This document shows positions 44,955-57,438 of a stretch of DNA of 64,000 nt, piece by piece. The DNA comes from Lepturacanthus savala (taxonomy: Eukaryota > Chordata > Actinopteri > Scombriformes > Trichiuridae), in contig CM060465.1 of assembly GCA_030544235.1 (NCBI GenBank), positions 13,439,488 to 13,503,487 of the forward strand. The letters run 5' to 3'. The notes below the pieces were generated by a model, which saw nothing but the letters and a program-made list of their open reading frames with translations, searched no databases and had not been told where the DNA came from. The position numbers and the translations under genes are program-made. How positions within the stretch are numbered: position 1 is the first letter of the stretch; each line of letters begins with the position of its first letter.

Positions 44955-47900
44955 TCCACCTCCTCACCAGCTCAGGGTAAAGTGAGAGAGAAAGAAGGGG
45001 CAGAGAGTGAGAGAGAGGATCAAAGCCGGTGAGTGGGATGGATTCTCTGAAATGAATAGTGCTGGGGGATATTGCTTTAACCTTTGTCCAAAGCGCTGCG
45101 CTCAGAGACCTCCCTGTTTGTTTTAACGGCTCAGAGTTAGCAAGGGTTCCTCTAGCCGCGAGAAGGAATCTAGGCTAACAAGACATACTCGCTACATTGG
45201 AGCGGGTGTTCCATGTCACGAGAGGCCATTAATCTACAGATCGTCTGCTCCTACCATTATGGATAACATAAGATCCGAAAAACCGACGATGCGTTTTTGT
45301 GGTCGGCGTGATATTTTTGGCATTTAGTCAACATCGAGGGGTTTGATCATTCGCTGAGGCAGATGTACAGTAGTGTTTTATTTCAGGGGTAGATCAAAAG
45401 TCTCCTCATGCTGTGTCTAACCACAACTAGGATTATATTAGGATTTATTTGTTTTGGGCCTATCCACTTCACAGGGAGGCCAGGCCATCAACAACTCCTC
45501 TCCGCCACTCCCTGTTTTGATCAAAATCTCACAAAAAGGCTGCGCACGGGACCTGGATATGGACAGGTAGTGGATACGTGTCGTCGGGTGTACGTCCATA
45601 TGCGGAGCCGCTCTGACTTCCTCGCCCCTTATCTCTGTCTCTTGGAGGATATTGCTCATACCTGTGGTCATGGCTTTGGTGACTCTGGTTTTCTGCATGC
45701 CTCACAGTTCGTTGACTCTCTCCGTGTAAATCTGCCTGGGTGGGAAACGATTTGTGGCTCGTGACATGTTTCGTGCGTTCATTTGCGCACATTGGATTTG
45801 CATATCAAACCCGCCCAACCTTTAAAATCACTAACGGGAGGGAGAAAGAGGGACTTTCTTGGTTTTTTCTGCGTCAACCTCAAGCCGTTATAGCATAATT
45901 CAATGCAGGACAGGTGTATTTAGTCGGTAGGTGTATCGGTCTCAGAGGTTAGAGAGGGTGTACATTGAGAGGCCTGGGTAATAACTCACCGAGGTCTCAC
46001 ACTCCTCTGAAAACAGCACAACAAGCCTCACATCAAGGGAGCTTTGAGAAGGAAATGAGCAAAGAAAGAAAAGCACACAGCAGGAGCCGGAGGAGCCACA
46101 TTTCCAAATTATTAATATTGTTTTTCAAAGAAATCCAAACACTCTCAGGGGATTAGGGAAAAGGGGGCAGGGAGAGAGGAGGAAGCAGGTAGATTATCTG
46201 TCCCTGTGCAATTTTTTGGTTCAACTGAACTGTCAACATGTGAGAGAAAGAGAAAGAGGAAAAACTCAGTAGTGGCCTTGGTTATATAAAGACTGAAAGC
46301 TGAATGAAACACTATCTTTATGGCAGGGTTACAGCAAGAGCTGGAACTGGTGCTTTGGCTGTAGCTAAAAAAAACATCCTCAGCTCTCGGCTTGTCGTTT
46401 TCATTCAGACTCTTGTTTTCTTTCAGCTAAAAGCAAGCTCCCCTGCCCAGAGAGCTGGCTAGTACTGGACACACAGTCACACAATGTGTTCCTCACACTC
46501 CCACTGCCAAGCTCCACTCTGCTCAGGCTTCGAAAAACAGCCAGAACCAGACACATGCCGCCATGGTACTGTACTAATGGTCATAACATTCCCCTGCGAC
46601 AAGGAAAAGACAAGGCTCGAACACAATGCAAATAATGTAACGCAGGGGTAGGAGGCTGATGTGGTAGTGAAGAGCAGTCTGGAGCCGTTTCAACAATAAC
46701 AGCCCTCTGAAATCAGAGGGATATTAACAAACCCCCTAGATTTCCCTCATTGAGGGGATGTTTTTCTCCCCGGTCTGTTGGGAAACACTGTTGTAGAGAT
46801 GGGATAAGTTGTCACATTAAGCCAGTTGAGTACAGCGTGGAGGTCCATCTTGCTTCAATTAAAAACTCGAAGGCGTCTGGTTTTGATTAAGGGTCCTGGC
46901 AAAACCAAGGTGATTCCTTTCTTAATGAAAACCACCGGAGAGGCTGAGCAGTGCTAAAAACTGGTTAACAAAGAATAATAGCTGAGTGGGGAAGGTATCT
47001 TGCTCGCATCCTCCTTCCCCTGCCATTTCCTTCCTTCTGGCCTATATAGTCCACATGCCAGATGGAGAGACCTAACCTTGGAGGGTTGCACAGGGTGATG
47101 GGGTAGGGGGTAATGGGTTTATGAAATCAATCCCTCTCTCCTAACACCTCTTTATCCATTTTATTCCTGCATTTTTTTCTCTAGCTCCCTGCTTGCTTTT
47201 TCACCTCTCTCCTTTCCCATCCCTCCGCTCTGTGAAGATTTCTGTGAATCCGGCGTGTCTCAGCAGAAGCAGACTCGTGTTTCCACTCCACTGGAGGTTT
47301 ATTCTGGAGTGGCCTGTTTTGCTGTGATTTTGATGTTGAACCATTGCTTCCCCCCCTCTTTGGCTGCGCAGTCACCTCATCCCTCATCCTTGTGACCAAT
47401 GGTATTTATTATTTACTACGTCTTATCATGCAACCTTGTCACTCCGTAACTTCGCATTCCAGATAGATTGAAACCACAGATGCTGAATTGAAACAATTAG
47501 GCGTGTTACTCGCATTGAGTGTGACAGAGCTCTCCAGCCGGGGCTGTGTGGAACAACCAGAGAGAGAGAGGAAGGTGGTGACTGGCAGACAGTGATAGCA
47601 TAATGTAACGTCTGCTTACTGTCATCTGCATCACGGAATACTCCTGACTTGGCCTGTGCAAGGCTCATGGAAATCCACTGGTCACCAAGAGTGCAGGGAT
47701 GTGTAAAGTGAACGGTGCCAAAAGGAGAAGAGAAGAGTTGGATGCAAAAGTGACATGCCGTCCGGTCTCCTCATAATGCTGGGCGTTTCTGAGAATGTGG
47801 CCTGATCTAATGAGCGATTCGGGCCGGTGACGCAGCAATTACCTCCTTTCATCTTTTCATCTCTTTTATTCTCTTATCTTTGATTGTCTCCTTGTTCCTT

Positions 47901-48193
47901 CATCTCTGTGATGGGGTCCTCTATGGGACGGCCTATCTGTGTCTCATCCTCCTCCACCTCAAAGGAGAGGAAGCCTGGGGCAGACAGGCCAGCGAAATGT
48001 AACGATGACAAATACACAGACGGGCTATATCTGATAGATGTGCATAAAACATGGAGGTGGAGAGACGACATTAATTTAAACAGCAATCAAGATGTTAGGA
48101 TGACAAAACATAAAAAGCCATAAATGATGATGTAAACCGCAGTACTGCATTGTTTATGCCATTTGCTTTTTTGCCAAATAAATAAGAATCAGA

Positions 48194-48306
<113 letters not shown>

Positions 48307-48338
48307 CGAATTGTTTGTGGCAGATTGAGCGAGGTGAT

Positions 48339-48340
<2 letters not shown>

Positions 48341-48409
<69 letters not shown>
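48341..48409. repeat. (AT)n microsatellite
   Basis: A perfect AT array of about 34 units. The MITE at 48408 begins directly at its right end. Confidence 0.95.
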
Positions 48410-48410
<1 letters not shown>

Positions 48411-48895
48411 TACAATTCAAAGGTTTGGGGTCACTTAGATATTTCCTTATTTTTTCAAAGAAGATAACTTTAAACTAATCAGAAATACACTCTATACATT
48501 TCTAATGTGGTAAATGACTATTATAGCTGCAAATGTCCAGCAAGTATCACTCCAGTGTTCTAATGGTACATTGTGTTTGCTCATTGCGTCAGAATGCTAA
48601 TGGATGATTATAAAACTCTTGTGCAATCATGTTATCACAGCTGAAAACAGTTTAGCTGGTTAGAGAAACTTATAAAACTTTCATCCTTTGATGAAAGCAA
48701 AGTTTAAAGGGAAAAAAATATTTCAAATGCAAATCATTATTTTTTTTAATGATTAGATTTTTTTTTATTTAGCTCGTCAATGTCTTGACTATATTTTCTA
48801 TATTCATTTTACAACTCATAGTGGTAAATAAAAGTCTGACTTTTCATGGAAAACACAAAATTGTCTGGGTGAACACAAACTTTTGAACAGTAGTT
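48408..48895. mobile_element. Mariner-type MITE, complete
   Basis: The left end 'ctacaattcaaaggtttggg' and the right end 'cacaaacttttgaacagtag' are inverted relatives. The body matches the copy at 34375-34873 throughout. It sits at the end of an (AT)n array, which fits TA-targeted insertion. No coding frame. Confidence 0.85.
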
Positions 48896-51105
48896 ATCCC
48901 GGTAACTTATTCTATTCACACAGATAAATCACATGTATGTTCCCTGCTACCATTACAAAATGGGTGAGCTGAAATATGCCAATGGCTCAATAGAAAATTG
49001 GAACTGCTGACAAGCTAAAAATAGAAATACATTTCTCAGGAGTTGAATGAGACCAAACCAGAGCTAAAAGACTTAAAAGAACATAGAAACAGGGTTGTTT
49101 TTATCTTTCTTTGTGGATATTTTAAGCAGACAACTGTTTTTGAATAAGATTTAAAAGTCTTCCCGCTGTCTAGTGGTCAGAAATTGAATAATGCTGCTTT
49201 GACTAAAAACTATTATTGTAAATCTGCTCTTAAATCCCTGTCTGAGACACATTATCCAAAACTGAACTGAAAACTGAATAATTAGACAGAGGCCAGCGGA
49301 GATTGTTTTTGCATCAAGTGAAATATGTCTGCTGACATTTTACTTCAACCCGGGTGTCATAAAGCTTTCTGCCTGCTGCCAAATGCATACAGCAACTTCA
49401 GACCGTTAGATGTTTGTCATAAGTGCACCATAAATACAATGTTCTCTCGCTCTGTCAGTAAATAAAATAACTTATTTCACAGGATTTGTGATAAGTGTCT
49501 GCCCTTTCTTGGTGGACCAGGTCAATCCATGTATCTTTTTTTCCTCTAACTCATAGTCAGCCAAGCTGGAGCCTGACCCAGCATGCATTAGGTGAAAGGC
49601 CAGGAACTAGTCTGACAATCTATTGCAGGAGGAACCCAAAGACAGACAAATCACACTGTAGGGGGAAATATTCGCACATGTGAGGGCTTCAAACGCAGAA
49701 CCCACAGAACCTTCCAGCTGAGAGGACAAACTGCTGAGTCACTGTGATCGCCATAAAACCAAGGCTGTTGGTTTGATTTCAGCATTTGTAGGTAAAAACA
49801 AAAACAATATCTTTGACCACATACACACACATGCACAAACATGCACACACACACATACGCACACACACACCCCCACACACAATTAGTTAAAGAATCTGCC
49901 AACCACTGTTAGTTCCTTTTTAAATCTATAATTTTATTTTCTATTTTTTTCTGAGACTAAATTTGAACATTTCTCAGGCTAAGAAATCAGATTTCCAAAC
50001 ACTTTGCATTAAAAACATAATTAGAAGACATTATATAACTGTAGACTTGAAAGCCCTGATTCTGACAGCAATGAATAAGTGAAAAGAAGCAGATAAAGCA
50101 GCAGATTTTGCCACAACTCTTGCAAACAATAATTCTTACAATGGCACCAAAGGAGTTGAATTTAGAGGCTCACTTTTTGTAGAAAAAAAAAACATTATTG
50201 AATTTGGCAGAAAGGAAGGATAAACTCATAAATTTCCACAACAAAGAAAGACGCTACACTTTGTGGGAGTGTTTTTGGCTGGGCCGTTTCCTGGTAATTT
50301 CTTTTTTCAAATCTGTGTTTTCTGTGTGTTTATATGTTTATTCATATTTCCCAGCAATAGCATTGCGTAGTGACTGTAAGCATCTTAGAAAACTTTTTTT
50401 TCCCCTGGCTGATTTTTTCCTAGAGCCTTTCAACAATTTTCCTGCCTCTGAGACATGCATTTTCAGTGATGGGTATGGAGACTCGCGGATTGTGTTCACA
50501 CAAATATAAAATAAGACTTGAACTCTACTGCACATTGGATGCCTTGTTATAAGTGAAAGAACAGCTTGGTTTACTGTACATGTTGGTTCTAATTTTCTCC
50601 ATCAACCAGGAGTAGCATGATGGTACCAGACGCACAGTACCTCTTTACTGAACCACAACGTTGTTTGCTAGAAGGCCAAACATAAATCTGACCACTTCAA
50701 CCGACTCCCAAGGCGGCACAAAGCATCGCACTACGGAAAGCCCAGAGGAAATGAATGATCAGGGCAAATAGTTTAGTAAAAGTATGCAAAAGGGTTTTTC
50801 GAACTTCCTTTATTTCCTGTTGGGAGACAAGTGACAGATGTTTGCAGTGGAAGAATAAAGAATTGATGCTGCATGCAGGGAAGGCCTCTGGGCTCCAGGG
50901 GACAGGAGAAAGGTTGCTTATAAAATATTGAAGAAGACTGGAGATGGGGCCAGAGCACGTCTGCCCTTCCTCCCCAGCTTCTCTACCTGCCAACAACGTG
51001 CGTGCTGTGGAGGGGAACTCACAGTCCTGCCAGCTAAGGTGAGTGGGTTTCTGTGAGTGTGTCTATCTCCGTATGACTGGTTATCTATATATATTAAGAG
51101 GAAGT

Positions 51106-51109
<4 letters not shown>
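48896..51109. other. AT-rich non-coding with a degenerate repeat at 49540-49760
   Basis: No gene was recognised. Between 49540 and 49760 phrases such as 'agtctgacaatctattgcag' and 'acgcagaacccacagaacct' resemble, from memory, a widespread fish repeat usually associated with LINE/SINE sequences, here strongly decayed. An AC-rich patch follows at 49820-49880. Confidence 0.4.
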
Positions 51110-51198
<89 letters not shown>

Positions 51199-51220
51199 TG
51201 TGTGTCTGTGTGTGTGTGTG
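51110..51220. repeat. (GT)n microsatellite
   Basis: Almost 90 perfect bases of GT followed by GTCT-interrupted GT. Confidence 0.95.
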
Positions 51221-52656
51221 CGCACGTGAGATGGGCCAGAGCGAGTCGCTCCTCTTTGGATCCTGCTCCTCTGAAACAGCCAACACACCCTGACAATTAA
51301 AGGACCACATAGGTCGACTGTACCAATGCATTCCAACAGTGACCCCCCCGGGAGCGTTTTTCTAATATGCCGCCTCTGCCGGTGCTTTCCAGAAACCCGT
51401 TACAAGTCACGGTTGGAAAAAAAAAATAACGATGTTTTATTGTGTGACAACGCTGCGGTTAGGTTCAGGCACAAAAAACACAGAGTTATGGTTAGGAAAA
51501 GATCCTGGTTTGGGTTAAAATGATCACTCGAAACATTTTGTGGGCTAATCCCCACGGGACTCAGGCCAAACTGAGGAACTTTGGTGATTGTGTCATGCTC
51601 TGGTATTTTTGTAAATTTCAGCAACATGAAACAGAACGATTCTGAAGTGTTTTGTATTTTCATTTTCAGCACAAACTCAGTTCCGATAATATGGGAGCAG
51701 TGTGTATGCCAGTTTCTTTGAACTCAACAGAGAACACAAGTTCAAATATATTTCATCTGTATCACACACATTCAAGTTACTTATTTCACGTTTTGCTGAC
51801 AAACACAAGGATTAGCAATGTCTGATGAATATGCATGGATGTTCACACCTTGGGCTCTGAAATGATGAATTTCTCTAACTGCATGCAGATCCAGTCAAGA
51901 ACCTCAACCATGGGTAGATATGATTTTTGTAATCATATAGGCCTTTATAACCAAAACTAAACAAACAAGCAACCTCCAAAATCAATCAATTCATCCATAC
52001 TGGCTATCTGCTCTGGAGGCCTCTGGACTGCTGCAGCTAATCCACAGCCATTTTAGTAGAAGTACAAGCATTGATTATAATTAAAATCATAAAGAAGCTG
52101 GGATCCGAATCTGCATGCAGTGGGATTTGGGGGTCAGAGCATCATTATTTTCCCCTTCCCAGCAAGGAAAATAATACATAGTTATACCAATAGATGCTCC
52201 AGAACTCTTAGATATATGATCTATATGATACCAGCATCTTCACTGTAGACTTAAAACTGACAAATATTGATCGATTTTACTTGTGTGATGCTTGTGAGTA
52301 CTAAAAATTGCATTATTTCCACACTTAGTGCTTACTGCACATCTCCAGGACCTGGCAAGCTGCTTCAATTGTCTTCTCTGTCCATAATAATCTGAAGTGC
52401 CTCCTCAACAGTAAATCTCACCATCTCGAGTTATTGAGTTCACACAGCTGTGCAGGGCATGGTGTTTAAAGTGGGTGTGTTTTCACACATTTTCACACTG
52501 ATAGACACGGAACAATTGAAAGTACTTATCATGTTATTACCATGTGAATGAAAGGGGGAGTGCTGCCTTTTAGCTCTGTGAACAATTATGTCAAGAGTTT
52601 TTTTTATTGTTTTATCTGATTTGTCATTTGGATGGGGGTACGAGGGCTGTTGGTAG
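51221..52656. other. Non-coding with a repeat fragment at 51395-51545
   Basis: No gene was recognised. The sub-block 51395-51545 ('gcggttaggttcaggcac', 'ggttaggaaaagatcctggt', 'tttgggttaaaatgatca') resembles the interior of the MITE at 57040-57438, so the two appear to belong to one repeat family. The rest is AT-rich and unassigned. Confidence 0.45.
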
Positions 52657-52657
52657 C

Positions 52658-52741
<84 letters not shown>
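52657..52741. repeat. (ATCT)n tetranucleotide microsatellite
   Basis: About 20 perfect ATCT units. Its right flank differs from those of the two other ATCT arrays. Confidence 0.95.
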
Positions 52742-55700
52742 CCAGCCACTCAACCCACCACCTTTGATCCTTTGAAATACATCATCTTATATTGACGTCA
52801 TCATGAACTGCGTCACTTGCCCGGGTCATAATTACTACGTCCGCTAGCCTGGAGCCGTCACTCAAACGTAACTTTAGGTTGTAATTGCTGGCTGAGTTTT
52901 CGGCTTATGCCGTCGTTTTCCTTCTGAGGACAGGCTGGAAATTGGAGCAGAAAACTTGACTTTATTCCAGTAACAGAAGAATAAGTGGGAGAGAGAAAAA
53001 GTAAGAAATCGTTGAGAGACAGAGCCAAACTAATGTGTTGCATACCAGCAAGCTACAGCAATTTGACATTATGGTTTCATGGCTTGCCAAGAGTGCTGAC
53101 TGATGTGGTGGCGATCTATGTTTGCGGGTATTACAAATTTACCTGCTCACCAAAACGTAACTGTATTCTTGGAAAACAAAAATCTAATTATATGTCAGTC
53201 ATCAAAAGAATGTTCCTTTAATCACAAAGTATTAAGAAAAACAAGGAGATAATGTTTTTTTTCTTACCTATTTATCAATATCTTGACCAATGATCAAGGG
53301 GACAGTTATTTTTATTGAATTAAAACTGTCAGACAGCATTTGACCCTGCATTAGTTAATTACATAACCAATATCAGGCTGTGTTTTTATAACAACAAAGC
53401 CTCTGGGACCATCTTCATTGAATTTAAGGACTTAATGTTCACCAGACCAGCACTGGTATTGCCAATATGAGCTTGCGGACGTTTAATACCAACAAATATA
53501 TCTGTTCTCCCAGGTTATGTGGTACCATGAAGTGGAATAAGTTGCATGGCACATAAATATTGATAAAAAAAACATTTTAAGGGAGATTTAGAATTGAATA
53601 AGCTTCAGTCCTAGTTTAATTATTCATTTTTTTTATACAAATGAACAATTAAACTACAATTTGCTTGTTTTTATGTATATTTTTATCAGGTTTGGACTCA
53701 TTTTGATCATGATGTTATAGGTAATAATTAGAAAACACAAATGTATAATTTTCAATATCATCAAAATACAGATGCTGCTCTTTCTATTAAACTGATATGG
53801 TGATGTCTTATTGAGGTGCCCTCATTACATAGGAGTCTAGGGAACTAGATACAGTTTATTCTAAGAGTGAATTTACACACAATATGAATACATTTATATC
53901 TTTGTTGGTGACCATTGTATAATCACAATATTACACTTGAGGGTGCGCAAAAGTCAAATCATAACACTACTGCAAATGTTGAGTGAGTGTTCCTCAAGTC
54001 TCTGCATGAAACATTTATGTGTCTGAATTATTGTACTCCCTATAATAATAAAACCATATGCAAACTTTTTTCACATGGCGTGCTATAAAAGGAGAAAAAT
54101 GAGACAGCAACACCAGGGCTTTGAATTCAGAAAAGATATTTCCTATGAGCAGGGGCAGACTTTATCATTAAGGAGGCAATTGCCTATACAGTAGCTATAG
54201 ATTTATTACAGTGATTACAAATGAAACATAAAATTGTGCTTATTGTGCTTGTGCTTAAGTACAAAACATATAGCAAACAATGCAAATATTAGTATATGCA
54301 AGGGAACAAATCCCAATTTTGGGGAAAGAAAATGTGGGATTTCTGGAAGAGTATTTCAATAATAGCAATGTAGATCTTAAACATTAAATTCCCAGACTGT
54401 AATCAGCTGCACCAACCATTCAGCTATTTGTTCAACTGGGAAACAAAGTCTAGCAAGTTGGTTATCAATCAGACCTGCTTGAATTTCATGCTAGCCATAT
54501 GACATGTGCATTACAGCAGTAAGTCTTTCTTATTTTATATTGTAAAGTTTTTTCAGGACATTGTGATGGTAGCAGATGTCATGGAAGCATTTTGTAGCAG
54601 GACATGGTCTATATAGTCCCATATTTATGGCATTTTATATGAAGCATTAAATGTTTTCATGTTGAGTACATTTCATTTATCAGTGCAATTTGACTTTATT
54701 TTCATACTAATTAATTTAGTCTTTATTTCAATGTCAATTTAACAGATTATTTATATTATTAAACAAATTGCTTTGTGACATGTTTTTTGATTTTCCAAAA
54801 AAAAGGTGAAAAGAGATCTTAGATGTTCACACCTGATATTTTACCCAGGTATTACCCAGAAATCAACATTGAAATCACGGTTTGTGCTCAGTAGGGTATA
54901 TTGTCTTATCAACTTTATTTTATTTTGTGCCTTGTACCTTATTTCTGTTATTATGATAATCAACAGATAAAACTTTGTCCAGCAGAATATTTTTTTATTT
55001 ATTATTTAGAGACTGTCAACAAATTGCTGCTTTAAAGACACACAAACAATGTTATTCTCAATACATTTGTGCTGACTTTCCCATATTGAAGAAAAGTATT
55101 ATTAAACAATTATTTTAATTAAAATTGGCTAATATAGCACACATATTGTGATTGCTGAAGTGTAATTAATTTATTTACTAAATGCTGTGGTGGCATGACG
55201 ATGCCGGTGGAAGCTATCACCTGAACACCTCCATTTCATTTTTTGATGCTCTAAAGACAGTAGTTACTTTATTGTACATTGAGGAGCCAGTCATGTGTCT
55301 TTTGTTATTACTGTAATCATGTAATGAAATGATTAAAATATAAGAGCATTATTATTTTCTTTCCCTCCAGTCTGAGTTCAGCTCCTGATTCATTTCATAA
55401 AAATCAGATCCTGTTTCTGTGTTTGTGTGGCTGTCTAGTGGTTTAAGGTAAAAATGTTTTGGTTTGAGTATGAGAACATAATGTTATGTTTTTAATAAGA
55501 TTTTGAGGAAACCGGTGGCTCTGAGGTCAATCTGCTGACAGCTGTGTTTGTGTGATTTGAGTAAGTTTATATCGACTTCTGAGGAACATCATCAGATAGA
55601 GCCATGACTCATACGCTACATTATCCAATGTCCTCAAAAAACCTAAAAGCTGGCACTGTCCACTGAGTTGTTGAAGCAATTTCAAAATGCTAGAGTTCTG

Positions 55701-57039
55701 TTTAAGGTCATTCAAAGCAACATCACTGCACTGTGACAACTATCGCTTTTGGTGTTTTGTTGGATTGCACATTACCTTGTGGAGTTTCTGCCTCCTTATT
55801 TACACGGTTGCAGCCACCCCTCCAGAGACGGATTAGTCAATTATTTTGCACATAGTGCATGGCCCAAAGATAATTATTTTGTATTTGGTTTGGGGCTCTT
55901 CTGTGTGTAATATTTATTATTGCATATCCAAATGTGTTTTCAGTGCCTTTTATAGAACATGTCACATTGAATCTGATGACAGATGTGAAGTCATCAGTTC
56001 CACCTTATTTTAAGGTGGCCCTTTAAGGCGCCCTATCTGAATTTGAACAATCAAGATAGCTCAACTTAATGCAAATTAGGTCTGTCCAGCACAACTGGGC
56101 CGAATTGCAAAATTCAGACTATCAAACTATCAAACTATACACTGCTGAATCCTTGAATTGATCAAATATGGATAAAAATTATTGTACTATGCAAAGTTTG
56201 TGACATGGCCACCAAGCATTGCCCAACTCGTAGTACATCAGGTACTAGTTCACGTACGATCAGATCACGGTGCCCCGCCGGATTTAGAACACATGAAATT
56301 AGTGGTGATTTGTAATTGGAAATTAGTTCCTGGGTTGCTGAACCAGGGCCACAAAGGCTAGAAAAGCGGCACCAATTAGAATAGGGATGCTCAGCCTAAA
56401 TTTTATAATTCGCAATAATTCATCAATTATAATGAGTTTCAAAAGATAATCACACAGGCAGACAGAGATTCCATGAATTATAGTATGGTTATGGTGCATA
56501 TGGTACGTTTCCAACAGACAGTATCGATTCATCTTATCTCAACTTAGCTCCACTTCTTTGTTTTTCCCCAAATCTGGTATCTGGTACTATCACCTACTTC
56601 GGGGTTCCAAACAAGATGAGCAGTTACTGTAATGTGACTTGTCCAGGCTGCTAGCTATGCATTAGCCAGAGATTTACATCACAGTATGAGTCATAATGAG
56701 CACAACGTCCATGCCTGACATCTAGCATCTTTAAATACCAGTATCAGAGTTCAGTCAACACTAGTGGTTGATTATTGGATTATCAGTGAAAGAACATCAC
56801 TCAAGAACACACCATGGTCCGTGTTGGAGGTGGAGACTCTCCTGTTTGTGGTTGGTGCCCAAAGCCTCTTGGATTTAAACAGTTTTACTCATGCATATTA
56901 TGACAATCCCATCTATGATCATTCTTGATGGAAAAACAAAGCACCTGAAACCAAAAAACCTAAGTCATAGTGAGTTGAGATGGTACTGTTTATTAAAACA
57001 AGGAATCACCTGGAGTCCTGCATAAGTGACTGCCTGTTG
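52742..57039. other. AT-rich non-coding desert
   Basis: No gene, microsatellite array or recognisable transposon was seen. The composition is strongly AT-rich, especially 53250-55400, and ORFs are short and unsupported. Confidence 0.5.
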
Positions 57040-57438
57040 GTCCAAAGACCCATTACTCTAAAAACAACAGATTGTTTGAACTACAGTTTGAAAATGTACC
57101 ATTTGACCAAAATCCCATTAGTCCGATGGGCTGTTATCCCAAATGCCCACCACTCTGAGTGCCATGCCATTGGTGGGTATAAGGTGTGGTTAGGTTTAGA
57201 CACAAAACCACACCACAAGGAGTTTAAAGAAAGATCATGGTTTAGGTTAGAATTATCATGAATCATGGTGTGGATTAAAGTCTGCACATAAAAATTCACC
57301 TGTATCCGAGAGTGTATCTTTTGGAACCATGGGTCATTGAAACAGCAAGCTTTTGTTTTTGGGATAACGGGCCAGGCTTTTGATCCCATGGGAATTTTTT
57401 CGAGCTTTATGGGTTTCAGTATAATGGGCTGTTTGGAC
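57040..57438. mobile_element. Non-autonomous DNA element with ~25-bp inverted ends
   Basis: The left end 'gtccaaagacccattactct' pairs with the inverse of the right end, which reads 'gtccaaacagcccattatac'. The ends match with one small gap. A second inverted pair lies further inside ('attagtccgatgggctgtta' at about 57117). The interior 'ggttaggtttagacaca' and 'aaagatcatggtttaggtta' resembles 51395-51545. The family is unnamed by me and there is no coding frame. Confidence 0.55.

Larger units (their letters stand above)
39938..48193. other. Non-coding with microsatellites; possible conserved blocks
   Basis: No firm gene was recognised. The stretch contains GT/AC arrays (40433-40465, 40725-40755, 41009-41122, 44912-44950) and several complex repeat-free blocks (41990-42300, 44440-44700, 46700-46960, 47400-47700) that could be regulatory. 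Block 44440-44700 includes 'ttatgcatctaaatcatcag', with a POU-like ATGCAT-type core. A short - strand ORF at 42002-42274 is discussed separately. Confidence 0.3.

Noticed and set aside
45408..45764. 118-codon + strand ORF with overlapping open - strand frames
   Set aside because: Both strands are open, so openness is not informative. No family resemblance, splice sites or UTR signals.
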